A DNA stretch of 64,000 bases, taken from positions 6,014,001 through 6,078,000 of the forward strand of contig OZ059897.1 of NCBI GenBank assembly GCA_964057225.1. Direction: 5' to 3'. The stretch comes from Auanema rhodensis (Eukaryota; Nematoda; Chromadorea; Rhabditida; Rhabditidae). Of this stretch, positions 36,303 to 50,200 are shown piece by piece. The position numbers and the translations under genes were made by a program. Below the pieces are notes generated by a model. That model made no database searches. It saw only the letters and a list, made by a program, of their open reading frames with translations, and was not told the DNA's origin. The number at the start of each line of letters is the position of its first letter. Positions within the stretch are counted from its first letter, which is position 1.

Positions 36303-39300
36303 TTTTTTTCTAATTAACTATAACATATAATTAAAAGCTTTTGATAATTTTAGAGTGAAGAAATAGAAAAATCACGAAAGTTGGATAAGAACATGAAAAA
36401 GAAACGATTTTCATTGAAATACATTAAAAAGAATCTTCATGGAATCTAAAACATTCGACAATGATGAGCTGTCGAAATGACAATGCTGTCTGCTAGCCTA
36501 AGATCAACTTATCAATACCAATGGGACTGCTTGGAAAAAATTAAGGAAAAGTGAATGTAATGAGGAAGCTCAATGTGGGAGACTGATGAGGTCAGGTAAC
36601 AGGAATTTGACGAGAACTAATAATAGCAGCAAGTAGAAAACGAATACCGAAAGAGAAGATGAGAGATTAGCTTTCTTGCCTTTTCTCTCACTGCTTACTC
36701 ATAGCTTTCTGTTTTTTTTGAGCTTAAGTAGTTGAAGAACAAGATTTCAAGGCAGTAAGCTATGGTGTCGAAGATGAATACGTCAAGCATCATAGGATAG
36801 AATCGGATTGAGCTGGAGCAATGTACAAGAAGTGAGAGCGGCTTGACGCGGGGGGAGGCCATCCCCGCAATGAATGAGAAAAAGAATGCCGCTTGCTTCA
36901 GCTTTAAATTTATGAAAGTGACAGCAGAAGTTTAAGTCGGATATTTGACCCAGCACAGCTTCAGGTCATATGAAACCAAAGAAAATAGCTGTGACAGCAT
37001 GATGACAAGAGATAATGCTTGTGAATTAAAGAAGAAATTTCAAAGAAAAAAACGCATCAGGTGATTACAACAATCATATATTTAGATAAAACTTCATGAA
37101 TATAGTTAACTAACTGATTAATAAACACCTTTTTGCACGCTATATGACCTAACTATTTTTCAAAAATAAATGACTCAAAACATATATTGATGTGTACTAA
37201 TTGAATTGAATCATTCACTAAAATATTACGGATGACAAAGAAGATTAAGTACATGATTAAGATATATTTATGGTTAGTAAATGGATGGAGAGATATGATG
37301 AATTCAATCAACTTGATAGCATTTTCTTCATCTTCTCCTTCTTGCCTGCAACAACTCACTTTTCTTATTTTTCTCCAAACTATATGATAGTTCAAATCAT
37401 AATAATTCTATTTCCTCCAATTCATTTGCCCTTTTTGTTACAAATAAAATTATTTAACTTCCTCACAATTATAATTTGTTCATTAGCTATTTCCTGGTTT
37501 TATTCATTTCAAAAGAAACTTCAAAATATCTGGATCATGTTACTAAAAGTATTCCGATCTCACGCGAACATGAGCGGTAATCTTTAAGATTTCATCAACT
37601 GTTTTCAAGAAAACATTTAAACCTATCAATATCACGATCTAACCTTACTTTCCATTTTGAGTATTTTGAGTATTGTAGTTATGCATCAACTTGATTCAAG
37701 CATCACTGCTTCCTTTAGAGCTTTTAAGAACAATAAAGTTGTCAATATCTTCTATTGGTTAGAAAACAGAGACGTGATCTCACCCTCGTAACATATGATA
37801 ACAGTTGTTGATATAGCATTCTCTTGCAAGAGGACGTTCTGTCTGGAAATTATAATAGATAGACAGATATACATGATAGATAGAAGATCTGTTGTCTAGA
37901 TTTTTGATTTCTATATCTCAGTGTTGCTAGGGGATCAAAATAATCGAAAAAACTGCTGACGATTACCAACCTACACGAGATCAAAGTTCATGCCAAAATC
38001 AGATTATCATCTCGTTTATGTTAACAAACCTAGTGGGCAGGAGAGATTATGATGATACATGCAAAGGTTGAAAAATCATTTTAGCAGATTATTATAAGTT
38101 CAATGTAATTTCTAATTGATTTCTTTTTCTTTTGCAAAAAAATAAAATGTTATTCCATCTTCAGATTAATCAAAATTTCTCTTCTTCAATATCAAAAACT
38201 TATTATTCAGATAGATTCTTAATGGCGATTGACAGATAGCGAAGAATACAGTAGCTAACAACCTTCCTAAACGACAATTTTTTTTCTTTTTTTTTGTATT
38301 TTTGAAACAAAAAAAAAGAAGAACGAAATATCATGTTTCAGGTTTCAATATTTGTTATCTGATAATATGATTATTTTCAAAAATTGCTCAGAGACACATG
38401 TCGAACGAACTGTATAAGCCTTATATGGTGTGTGCGTATACACATAATATAAACTGTATGTTTGTTCCTCGTTTATAAAAACGTCAATATTTCATATAAA
38501 TTTATTTAATATATTCATATTTATTCATTTTTTTTTGATTTTATTGATCTTATATAAATGAAAAAAAGTTTAATCAATTCATATTTTTTCTTTTCAAATA
38601 TATTATATATACATATAGTATAGTACTATAGTATTATGATATTTAACTATTATTTCTCATAATTTTTTCATTAATTTTGCTTATTAAAACTAAAATAAAT
38701 AAATTTTATTTATTACTTATAAACAATTTTCTGAGAAAAATAAATAAAACACAATATCAATATACTCTTTCCGTTCATTTTCTTCATTCAAATTGCACTA
38801 TTGTTATCAATCGTTCCATCAAATTCAAAACCATATCACGGCACAGCTATCACAACCACCTCCGGCATGTTGATTGCTTGTTTTCCTCTGAACAGTTTTT
38901 CTTCATAAAAGCTAATGCTCTTTTTATTTTATGACAGAGTAGCAGTCTTCTCACTTCCTCATCAACATCACAACCTTCTCTCCCACTCCTATTCTAAACC
39001 ATTTTTCCTCAAAATTTGCTTTTGTACTCAAACTTTTTCTTGAAGATCAAATACAAAAAAAAAGAAGTTATTTATATAAATGAAAAAAAAAAAGATTTCA
39101 GTACTGTGTACACAACCTCAGAAACTCGCTCATTTTTCTTTTTTTCATTTCATTACTTCACACTTTTTCACATTATGTTCGCTTTATTTCTCCATTCATC
39201 TTCAGTTCACACTACTCCTTCTGATCAGTCAGTTCAATCTTTCAATTGTCTTTTGTTTTTTTTTTCTTTCATAAACTTACGTAGTCTTGCGCTCTTAGAG

Positions 39301-39457
39301 AGCATCTGTTTTATTCACTTATTCACATTCTCTCTATCACATGTTTCTCTATCATTTGACATGAAGATTCTTATTTTTAGAAACTTTTGAAAATATCATT
39401 GATAATAGGATAATTTTCTTAATATTTTTTTAAAAAATATTACTTTTCTAATGCAAT
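36303..39457. other. Intergenic region before the transporter pair
   Basis: AT-rich, with a moderately GC-richer patch at 36770-36980 and very AT-rich DNA at 38460-38700. Open frames up to 124 codons (39016-39390) are rich in Phe/Ser/Leu from T-rich sequence and look non-coding. Confidence 0.4.
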
Positions 39458-42058
39458 ATGGATGAATTAAGTCCTTTAAAGGAAAGACAATTAGCAACTG
39501 GTGATGATGGTTCAGATAAGTTCACTCCAGATGATATACTTGAGGCTTTAGGTAACTATATTCATATAAATCAGAAAAATTAACTAATTCATTAACTAAG
39601 TTATATGTATATATTTGAAGGAAAACACAACAAATATCTTGTAACATGTATAGTAATAGCTGGATTAACATGGACAGTTTTATCCATGAACGGATTGAGT
39701 GCAGCTTTTGTGACTCAAAGTTGTATGAATTGTTCAGCAATGATATCAATTGTTGATGAGGTAAGTCTAATAATGATATACAGCTTTACCTATGCTAACT
39801 ATATTTTTCATTTATTTTAATTTGATTATAGTGGAATTTACGAGATTCCAAAGCATATATGGCTGATCTTACGACTACTGCATTCATGGTTGGTAATATG
39901 CTGGGAGGTATATTCGTTGCTCAATCTGCAGACAAGTTTGTTAACGTTTTGATTAGATATTAATGAATTTAACCGTATACTGTCAGTGTTATTCTCAAAA
40001 CTGAAATGATATCTTTTACGTGAATTTCACGTGAATGAACAAACAACAGTATTTTTGATTTTTTGATCTTATAAGTAGTAGTAGTTTCTTAGAAATATTT
40101 TGAAAAAAAAGTTCTTTCTTGAATTAATATAATGTATTTTATAAATTTTCCATATAGTAATCATAAAGCATGAATGAACTTAAGAACTTATTCGGAAAAA
40201 CTTCATTAGGGAATGATCAGAAACGTTTTCAGATATGGTCGACGTCCTATTCTATTGATATGTCTAGTTTTGATAGCTATTATTGGAGTTTTCGCTGCCT
40301 TTTCTCCTAATATTGAAATCTTTGCTATATGTCGTCTATTGCAAGGCGCATTTTATACGGTATAAGCTTTAAGGCATAACAGTAACAAGTTGATTAAACT
40401 TGAACAAATTTGCAGGGAGGTGCATTAGTTGGCTGGGTATTAGGATATGAATGTGCTCCTATTGAATTACGATTTTTCACAAATGGTGCAGTGTTTCTTT
40501 GTTTCAACATACTGACTTGAGAACTATGTTTGTTATAGTTTTCTTTGGTTTAACTTGGGTTTTCGGATACTGCTTAGTAGCTCCTCTAGCTTATATATCT
40601 CCTGATTGGAGATGGCTTGTCTTCTATACATCAGCACCTAATCTTCTTGTAGCAATTATATGCTATTTGTAAGATAAATGAAGAAGTAAATAGTAAAATA
40701 AATCAATTTAGCTTTGTACCAGAAAGCTTGCATTACCTCGTATCTATTGGAAAGATGGATGAAGTACAAACATGGCTGAAGAAATCAGATTCGAAGAAGA
40801 GTCGAAATGTTCACAACTTGCAGCCGAGCCAGATTATCTCTACCAAGATAGTACAAGAAAAGTAATTTTATTTTTATATAATTATGAATAGTATATTACA
40901 TATAGTTAATGAAATATATGTATTTAAACAATATGTTAACGATGAACATCAATTTCAGACCAGGAAACCTATTATCAGAGCTATGTAAATACAAAATATT
41001 TGTATTATATACAGTAATTCTTATTTATTTATGGTAAAATATTTTTTGTAATTTAAAAAAAGAAATTATTTTTAGGATATGTGATACATTTATTTATTTT
41101 GGATTATCTTTATATAGTACTCATTTTGTTGGAAATATTTATGTGAACTATCTTTTGATGGGTTTAGTTGAAGTTCCAGCATATATTCTATCACCAATGG
41201 TTATGAATAAGTAAGAATTCATTTAATTATATAATATAATTATAATTATTTTATAATATTTTTTATTTATTTTTTTATTTATAAACATTGTAAAAAAATA
41301 AATTTAGATACGGTCGAAAAGTGGTATTATCTGGAACACATATAATCGCTGCTGCTAGCTTTTTGGGATTAATATTCTGTGATGGTAATGATTATAAACA
41401 TCATTTAAAACTTTTTAACTGAAAAATCTGAGATAATTGAGTTGTTTGAAAGTAAATACACAACCGCTCTGTTAAATAACAAGTAGATAAATACATAATC
41501 ACATGAAAATACTGTACTGTGTTTATTCAAATTAGATGACGTGAAACACACGTGAAAATTAAAATTTTACAGTATTTTTACAGTAATTTGTAATTATAGA
41601 AGGAAGTACTATAACAATCTCATTATGGATGCTAGGAAAATTTTCAATTTCATGTTCATTTATGTCAATATATGTTTATGCTAGTGAAATATTTCCAACA
41701 AATATTCGCAATCTATCAATTGGTTTCTGCGAAACATTATCACGTATTGGTGGAATTCTAGCGCCATATGTGACAACATTGGTACGTTCTAAACAATCTT
41801 GTCTTGATATTCAATCACTTTACGTCTCACTTCGCTAATTTCATATGAATTGCTTAATATACAAAAAATTTGAATGAATTGTTCTACAAATGAAAAAAAT
41901 GGTTTCAGGGAAGAATATCAGCAATTTTGCCAATGATAGTGTTATGTCTGATCTCACTGATTGGTGGATGTATTATCCTTATCATGCCGGAGACATTGAA
42001 TAAGCCTCTACCATCGACGATACATGAAATATCGACGAGAGATACAGATGATGATTAG
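39458..42058 (+). CDS. MFS transporter of the SLC22 / organic-ion type, copy 1
   Basis: Twelve exons joined in phase (39458-39551, 39621-39760, 39832-39935, 40233-40359, 40416-40485, 40539-40668, 40712-40861, 40959-41033, 41076-41210, 41308-41384, 41600-41781, 41909-42058) give 477 residues. Membrane segments alternate through the chain. The MFS signature between TM2 and TM3 is QSADKYGRRP, repeated in the second half as NKYGRKV. SEIFPTNIRN and a final PETLNKPLP are typical of SLC22 and related organic-cation/carnitine carriers. A large loop after TM1 with paired Cys (QSCMNCSA) fits the SLC22 extracellular loop. Substrate unknown. Introns 3 and 10 are the only ones over 200 bp and carry CACGTGA-type repeats. 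Tandem paralogue follows 1.3 kb downstream. Confidence 0.85.
39976..40060. repeat. CACGTGA-containing element in intron 3 of transporter 1
   Basis: TTACGTGAATTTCACGTGAA at 40016-40035 lies between ATACTGT (upstream) and ACAGTAT (downstream) ends, suggesting a small inverted-repeat insertion. Related sequences occur in two other long introns of the transporter pair. Confidence 0.35.
41505..41590. repeat. CACGTGA-containing element in intron 10 of transporter 1
   Basis: AAAATACTGT at the left and ACAGTATTTTT at the right form inverted ends around GACGTGAAACACACGTGAAA (41538-41557). Same layout as the element in intron 3. Confidence 0.4.
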
Positions 42059-43331
42059 GAAACAGACTCGTGTTCGATCTTCAATTGATTCAATCATCTG
42101 TCTGATATTTCGTAGTCTCAGAACACCATATATAACGATATCATTTAATCTTATAATAATTATTTTTTTCCTAATTATAATATTATTTATTTTAATAGAA
42201 AAATTATTATTTTAATTTTCAAACTTACATTTTCTTTATACTTTGGACTGATCATTGCCATCATAATTGTTTTCTTTGTGACCACTCTCTCTCTCTCTCT
42301 ATTGCTATTCATGTAGACCAGCCCATTTTTAGGTTTTTTCTTGTTTCGTTTTAATATTTTATAATTTCTTTAAAGAAATGTGATCATTTGTATTACTTCA
42401 TAGTATATTTCCTTTATGATCATCGTCATCATCATCTTCTTCTTCTCACTTTTTTCATCTTTATTCCTTATTTTTGCTCTTCTCTCTATTACTTTCAATT
42501 CACTTTTTCTGTTTTTTTTTGATTTTTTAAAATAATTTTTCCGATTTTTTTAAATATATTCAGCATAATATAATAGTAAAAATGATAAAAAAGTAGTTAT
42601 TGTTGTCATTTCTCGTTTTTTAATTAATATATCAAACTATTCAAAAGAACAAAATCAAATAACCGATGTGTGATGAACGATGGTTCTGATTATTTTTCTT
42701 GTTCGTTCACCTATATTTTCCCGTTTCTAAATAATTTTTCACCAAAAGTTCATGCTTATCAAGAGATTAATAAAGTTAAAGCAAAGTTTAAGTATATATT
42801 ATACTTTCAAATTACTAATTTCCTCTTAAACTTCAGATGATATACTCTTTTAGTTCAGAATAAAGAACTTGTTTTCAGAAAAAAGTATGATATGAACGTT
42901 GTTTTTTTTCATAATTGAGAACAAAAAAATATATATATTGTCATGAAAGTTCATTATAAACTGAGCTGTTTCATATAATTTATATATAATACATATATAT
43001 ATATTCATGATTTCTCTCAAAATTCTATTTCAAATTTCCTTTTTTTCAGTGATCAAACGATAAAAAATAATTTTTTTTTCGCATTCATTCTAAATGATCA
43101 ACTATTTATGATTTTAACGAATTTTTAATTTGGAATTATGTTGAAAAACCGGGATAGTTTACTATAATTATGCTGATTTTATGATAAATCAACACTTTCA
43201 ACTTCATTTTTTATAAATTCTTTTTTCAATATGACTCCCAGAGAGATCATTAAAATAAAATTTACGTTTTGTGTTCTTGTTCTGTGGATGAATATCAGTT
43301 TTTTTAATATTTTTGTTTATTTTTTGAAGTA
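42059..43331. other. Intergenic region between the two transporters
   Basis: AT-rich, with a short CT run (42285-42302) and T-rich runs. No gene recognised; it presumably contains the 3' UTR of copy 1 and the promoter of copy 2. Confidence 0.45.
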
Positions 43332-45457
43332 ATGACGGCCGGAGTAAAAGGTTTAGAGGATGAATCAAGTGTATATACACCTGATGAAGTATTAGAACGG
43401 CTTGGTATCGAATTCTTCTGTTGTTTTATACTAACTATATGATTTTTAAGGGAAAAAAAGAGGTATCCTACAAACTATCATAATAGGAAGTCTTCCTATG
43501 TTATGCTATGCTACAGCTAATTTATCTTCAGCATTCATAGCTAAAGAGTGTGGAAATTGCACTGATGCTCCTCTTTCTATTATTGATGAAGTAATTTGAA
43601 TTTTGAATTTATAAATCTTTTCTCAGTTTAATTTACAAAATAGTTTGTGGACTGATGCAACCAGTACGTCTTTCATGATAGGTAACATGATCGGAGGAGT
43701 CTTTGTATCTCATGCTGCTGATAAGTAAGTTTCTGGCCAAGTTTTATTATTTACCATATCGTATGAAACCTTTTTGTTATCATTTTAGCAAAATGGTTTT
43801 CTTTTAGATACGGTAGAAGGCCTGTAACCTTCTTTACTTATCCTTTCATGGCTATTTGTGGATTTTTGTCCTCATTTTCTCCTAATATGTATGTTTTTAC
43901 TTTCCTACGTTTTCTCCAAGGAATATTTTATACAGTAAGTTCTTGTTAAGCAGATTCATTGCTTCAAATTCTTATTCAGAGTTCAGCCTTATCGCTGTGG
44001 GTATTGTGCTATGAGACAAGTCCAGTGTCACTACGATTTTTCACTAATGGTAATTTACCTTCAATCTTTTAATTTGAAATCATCCCCATCCCTTATAAGT
44101 CAGAATTCGATTATTTTTTCAATTTGAAGATAACTTCATCATAAGCACAACCGTCTTTTGTTCTGATATTCTAGTAAATAAGTTTTTCACGCTTGATTCA
44201 CGTGACCTTTTCACGTATTAGGATATCTTTATACGATTAACATTTCTAAGATTCATCAAAAGATCAAACTCTAGATGTTTGAACAATATCCCAATTGAAT
44301 ATGCTATTTACAGTAATCTTTGGAATAACTTGGGTAGCTGGTTATTGCTTAGTTGGCCCGCTTGCGTATATTTCCTCTTCATGGAGAACACTGGTAACAA
44401 TATCTGCTCTTATAAATATACCAGTTTATATTTTATGTTTTATGTGAGTTTTTGAAAGAAAATACATTCGATAATCTTAAAAATGATATTCCTTGAAGTT
44501 ATATCAAAGAGAGCTTGCATTTCCTAATTTCGAATAACCGTATGGATGAAGCTGCTAAATGGTTGAAGTATATGAAATCAGATATAACAGCAAATCAGTT
44601 AGTTAAGCCAGAAGTCATTGAAGAAAAGTAAGAAGTTGATTTGAATTTTTATTATTCTTGTATTCCATATAAGGAGAGGATTACCACTGTTCTTGGAAAT
44701 TTGGAAACACAAGAAACTGTTGTTCCATACGATTATTCTCATTTATATTTGGTTTGAGAAAACTAATTTTAGTAAAATATGTTCATGTTATTTAAGGGTT
44801 GGAGATACTTTCATCTACTTTGGTCTTTCACTGTTCAGTACCAGTTTAGCTGGAAATATTTATGTGAACTATATCTTATTAGGATTAGTTGAATTACCTG
44901 CCAGCATATGTGCACCGTTTTTGATGGAAAAGTAAATTTTACCATTCTTAGCAAGCTTATTAACTTGTTTCAGAATTGGACGCAAAAAAGCTTTGATGGC
45001 CGAGCATATTGTAGTTGCAGTGGCCTTTGCAGTTCTGCTCTTTGTACCAGGTTTTTTGAACATTTCAATAAGATTCAAGTTCCTCTTTGTTCAGAGACCT
45101 CCGTTCTTCGTTTAATACTGTGGATGATTGGTAAATTTGCGGTTAGCTGCTCTTTCTTAACTATTTTCGCTGTTGGAAGTGAGATTTTCCCTACAAATAT
45201 TAGAAACGTTTCAATCGGATTATGTGAAACAATGTCTAGAATTGGTGGAATTCTCGCCCCTCGCTTAGCTCTTCTGGTTCGTTTTAAGATGATATTTAAT
45301 GAAATAAACAAGTATGAAATTTCAGAACAGTATATCAGAGATCTTACCCAGTATTGTTATTCTCATAATTTCATTAGCTGGAGCTGTATCTATAATGGCT
45401 TTACCTGAAACGCATAAGAAGCCTTTGCCATCAACCATCAAAGAAACAGACGCATAG
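43332..45457 (+). CDS. MFS transporter of the SLC22 / organic-ion type, copy 2
   Basis: Twelve exons (43332-43404, 43451-43590, 43627-43724, 43808-43934, 43980-44049, 44314-44443, 44499-44627, 44674-44751, 44797-44931, 44974-45050, 45095-45276, 45326-45457) give 456 residues. Seven exons (140, 127, 70, 130, 135, 77 and 182 nt) have exactly the same length as in copy 1 and all phases agree, so this is a tandem duplicate. Shared signatures are HAADKYGRRP, SEIFPTNIRN, FFTN, FIYFGLSL and a final PETHKKPLP. Loop cysteines (KECGNCTD) align with copy 1. Residues lining the membrane segments differ a good deal, so the duplication is not recent and substrates may differ. Intron 5 (264 bp) is the only long one. 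Confidence 0.85.
44186..44217. repeat. CACGTGA-containing element in intron 5 of transporter 2
   Basis: TTCACGCTTGATTCACGTGA followed by CCTTTTCACGTA. Three half-sites of the same motif as in the long introns of copy 1. Confidence 0.3.
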
Positions 45458-45773
45458 AATCAGCAATTATTTCAAAAAAGGCAATAACTATACAATACTT
45501 GATATATATACTTTACTAATTGCAACAAATTTGGGTATTGTAAATTCTTTTTGTAAAAAAGTATCATCAGTCTCTAACCTGATCTGATTAGATCAGTTTT
45601 CTAACCTTTTTTATGAAATTACTTTCCATATGTGTCAATTCAAATTTTAGAAAAAAAAGCCTGCGTTCAAAAATCAAATAAATATTTAAATTAACAGAGA
45701 AATATTTAAGATTTACAATATATAGATATACTTAGTGAGATGAAGATAATAAACATAAAAATAAAAATCAAGT
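45458..45773. other. Convergent 3' flanks of transporter 2 and snurportin
   Basis: About 316 bp between the two stop codons. AATAAA at 45677-45682 could serve transporter 2. Nothing else seen. Confidence 0.45.
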
Positions 45774-47064
45774 TCAAGAACAGATATCCATGCCTTTCTC
45801 AATTTTACTTACGTGGCCATATTTAGTATTAAAAGCTTTGATGAATTCACCAGCGTTAGCATTTTCAGTGGATTGGAATCTAAAGAAAGTATGAGGAATT
45901 ATTAAATTTGGAAAGAAAAATACTTTTCTGGAATTGGAACTTTTAAGATTTCTGGTAACATCCATGGTTTTAACCATCCAATCAAAGGACTCTGGCCAGC
46001 ATCATATAAAGCTTGGGAATAGTAGAAGAGTAGTCCATCTAGATCGTAGCTGAGAAAAAAATAATTTAATTTAAAAACAAAGATTGCGATTAATACTCGT
46101 CTTTGTGTTTTTCTAATAATTGTTGCATCTCGGGTAATCTGCAATAGCATTGGGGAAGTTCAGCAAATGAAAATCTGCAATATTCCAAAGTATACTTGAA
46201 TTTTATTAAAATATATTTTACTTCTTTCCTTTAGTAGGAAGTGAATTGTCTTGAAACTTGGAAGTCAACCAAAACCGTCTTAAATCAAAAGGACTATCTG
46301 TGAAAACCTGAAAAAAATTTTTTCAAATAAATATTATAAAGATAAAGAAAGTGCCTGGCCATCCCATATAAGTAAATCTAAGCAATAAATAGTGTTATTT
46401 TTGCTTAGAATACAATCTATTGCTGTTATTCCTAAAGAAGAATTTTCATTTTCCAGAGTAAGAGAGCTCTTACCTCCTCTACTTGGCAATGAACTTTTAA
46501 ATTGTGTTACTAATCGTCCAGCTTTTGAATATACATAGGTAGATCCCTGAAAAGGAAGTTTTCTTTTAGCATTTAATATTTTTCTTACTCGAGAACAGAC
46601 TACTAAAACACGTTTCCCCACAGGAGCAAATACCATCGTCCATTCCTCAGATAGTGACTCAGGAATGTCGATAAGCCATTCGCTCAGCATTAACCAGTCG
46701 GCATACCTTAAAGCAGAACTACTTTGATACAAAATATAGTTGAAACCTACCTCCGATTGTAATATTTTTCCTTATTAGTAACTATCACTTCTGTCGCTTC
46801 TGTTTCTTCATCACTAAGTTCTTCGTTCGGATCCAACTTACGAAGTAGGCATAGATGATCATGTCTATTCTGCTTTTGTCGTTCAAGATACTGAAGTCAA
46901 GGATATATTCATATGCATTTACTTTTATTTGAAACCTCTAAACGCCTAGAAGCTTGTTGCTGAGCTGCTTTGTTAGCATTTTTGAATTTAGAAAAATGTG
47001 GATGTTCGCCAAGAGCCGTTGGGTCCACTTTGGACTCTGCCATCATGGCGGTCAGCTCATCCAT
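45774..47064 (-). CDS. SNUPN: Snurportin-1, m3G-cap snRNP import adaptor
   Basis: Eight exons (46936-47064, 46751-46890, 46589-46706, 46355-46546, 46222-46307, 46097-46174, 45924-46049, 45774-45879) give 324 residues, slightly shorter than the human protein. The N-terminal HPHFSKFKN...ASRRLEYLERQK resembles the importin-beta-binding region. The m3G-cap-binding fold follows, with APVGKRVLVVCSRGSTYVYS, ITAIDCILSKNNTIYCLDLL, and DYDLDGLLFYYSQALYDAGQ leading to PLIGWLKPWMLPEIL. Snurportin carries spliceosomal snRNPs with a trimethylguanosine cap into the nucleus, which suits a trans-splicing organism. The intron after exon 4 starts with GC instead of GT (46353-46354). The start sits right after an ACTTCAG-like acceptor 177 bp below the NOL6 stop, suggesting an operon. 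Confidence 0.88.
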
Positions 47065-47240
47065 CTGAAGAATTACACTAATTGTATGATTTTCCCATAC
47101 ATTATAAGGAAGTAAAATAGGAAATAGACCAAATTTGGTTTTTTTTAATTGTAAATATCATTCATTTGGATATAAAAACGAGAAAAATCAACAACAGTGA
47201 TATAACAATGATAACATCAACAACAAAAACAAAAACAAAA

Positions 47241-50200
47241 TTACAAAACAAGAATATCTTTAACTAATCCTTTTCCAATTATTTTAATTCCTTCGTAAAC
47301 TTCATCTTTATTAAGCTCTAAATGATCATCAACTACCTTTTGAAGAGTACATTTGCTTATCTGAAAACTAACATTAAAACAAAAATATAATATATAAAAC
47401 ATACAGTAGGCTCTTTAATTTCTTGATGTGGCTTGAATTTAATGTAAACTTCTTCTCCTCTGTATTTATTGTAGAAGAACATGGCAACAGTTCCGAAATG
47501 ACCTTTTAAAGTTTCAACAAGATCCGTGAGAGGATCAAAATCTACTACTGGCAAACCCTAAAAACAAAGACATGATGTTATCAAAAAACTGAATAAAACT
47601 ACTCTTTTCTGATCGGCAGCAGGTTGGTCCAACATTCTAGATATAGATTTGGGATGGAATTTAACAATAGCATCATAAGCTGAAGTATTTGGAGACAAGA
47701 GTGATTTCTAGATAAATAAAATTCGATTAGATGAACACAAGCTAACGTTTAACAACCTTGATATCGACAGCTTCAGCCTCCCCAAGATTTTCATCTAATA
47801 TCCTCAAACAGGATTGAGCTATAACAACTATCCGTTTCAAAATCACTGGATTTGGTCCATTGAATGTCCACCTGAGATATAAATAAAAAAAGAAGATGAA
47901 GCAAAAACATACTTTGATCCCATCGTATCTTGATTGGTAATGATTACCATTGGAGGTAGAACAGGCCGCATTTTTACGAATGTTCTCTCAATTTCTGCTA
48001 ATTGATCTTCTGACCAAGCTTCATCATAATCCAAAACAAGAGGACAATTAGCCCAAGGGTGTGTAGACAGTAAATTGAGAACTCGTTTAAAAGCAGCAAA
48101 AGTTGATCTAAGAATGTTAAAATATCCAATGTTATTTTCAAAATTAAACGAACAATGGAACTTCAACGGTAATATCTTGAATTGCAGCACATACGATCAT
48201 TTCCAAAGCAAAGTCATTGATATAACCTGATAATAAATGAGAAGCCAACCATCTATAAATGTCAAAATTCATTTCTTCTTAACAACAATATATATCCACA
48301 AACCTTTTAACTAACTGTACAGTTTCAGGGAAAACAGTGTACTTCCTACCGAAAGATTGAATAGAGGCAGACAAAACAGCTTCTGATACATATCTGAATA
48401 ATCATCACATGTTAAACTAAAAGAAATAGAAAAAATATACTTTTTCTCAAATTCCCTATATTGCTTTCCAATAGCAGAAGTTTCAATTCTAGATGATCCG
48501 CTAGCAATTAACTTTTTCTTTTCAGCTTCCAACATTTTTTTAATTTTATCATGAACAATAGTAATTTTGAAAACAATGTTATCCTAAATTCTATGAATTA
48601 GCAAACAGTGGTTTAGATTTTGTACCTGAACAACGTATAGCTCATCCAAGGTAGGTACAGCAATAAGTTTATAGCGTTCAAGCTGTTCAGCAATTTTGAT
48701 ATAGAAAGCAGCAGTTAATCGCCGTATTCCTTCAAAATCTTGTCCCCATTTACCAGAATATTCAAGCTTAACCAGAACTGAAAACGAATCAAATCCATTA
48801 ACGTTAAGATAGAAAAATGATAATAAGAGAAAGAAACATCATTTTAATTTGAGAAATGGCAAAGAGCGGTTGTATATACTTTGCATAAAAATGACCAAAA
48901 TCAACATACTAGGGATTGAGGGTACATATTTTGGAATACGATTTTTTTGAGGAACTCTATAACCTCCCTGAAGGCTACCCCATTGGCTAGAAAACATATC
49001 AGCAGCATCAGGCTAAAGAAGTTGATTACATTAGTGATGAGGGTGCAATAAATACCTCAGAATAACGAAGATAGGGGCTAACGCCATGAATATTAGTAAT
49101 CATTAAAGGCAAATTTTTCAAATTTCTTAACACGCTCGAGAGAGAATTGAAAGCAGCATCTAAAAAATTCAAAATAGTATTTTAAATGAGCTAGCAATAT
49201 TACCTAGCTTATCATAAGAAGCTTTATCGGATCTTAAATTGTCGGAAAGAGCAGAACGCCAAGAAATAATTCTTTCAGGTAATCCAAATTTCCTGAATAA
49301 TAAACTTGTAAGCAATAAAGAGTATTTCAACTTACTGAGAAAGCAAGAACTTCAGGATTGACAGTACGACTGCATCAGAAGGAGTTTCACCCCAGACCGT
49401 ACACTCACAAATTCTGGTATCAGCGAATTTACGCAGCTGACTAGCTTTTCCCCAGAAATCTCGAAACTCTGAATATACAATATATAATTAGAACTTTATG
49501 AAGCAAACGAAAACCTTGTGCACTAGGATCATTGGCAACTGGTCCTACAGTCAATGGGCTTTGCCATTGTTTTCTAATCCTAAATCCAAAGACCAAATAT
49601 ATATCCACCGGCATAGTAGATTTCATTTCAGTTACGAGCCACTATAATTATAACCAAATAACTTTTTTTTAATTCACAAGTCTCACAGTCTTGGCAACAA
49701 ACTCAGAAGTAACATGCATGTACTCATATCTTTCTCCCATTGCTGTACGTAAAATCTAAAAGGTAAAAATTGATCATAAGAAATCTTCATAGAAAAGATA
49801 TAAAACCTTGATAAAGTGTGCTACAAAAGCATTAAGACGATCTTTCCAATCAACAACATCTTCAAGAAACTGTTTTACGGCATGCTCGAAATCATTTGTG
49901 GATAAGTATAATCTAAATATAACAATTATGTTTCGTATATTCAAACGCCAAACATACTTGTAATAGTGATCATATGAGTTTGAAAATTTCTGAGTATCAA
50001 TGAACAATTTGTCAAAGGAGTGATGGTCGCCAATAGCAGGAAGAGAAAGCTTGATCAAGCTTTTAGCCTAAAAGAATAAAAAGCATGTATTATAGACGAG
50101 CTAATAACCTTGTTCAGATCATCAAAAGATATATCGGAAGCAATATTCCAATATCCAGTTGGGTCAAGAAGAACGATATCAAAAACTTTCAAGTATTCAG

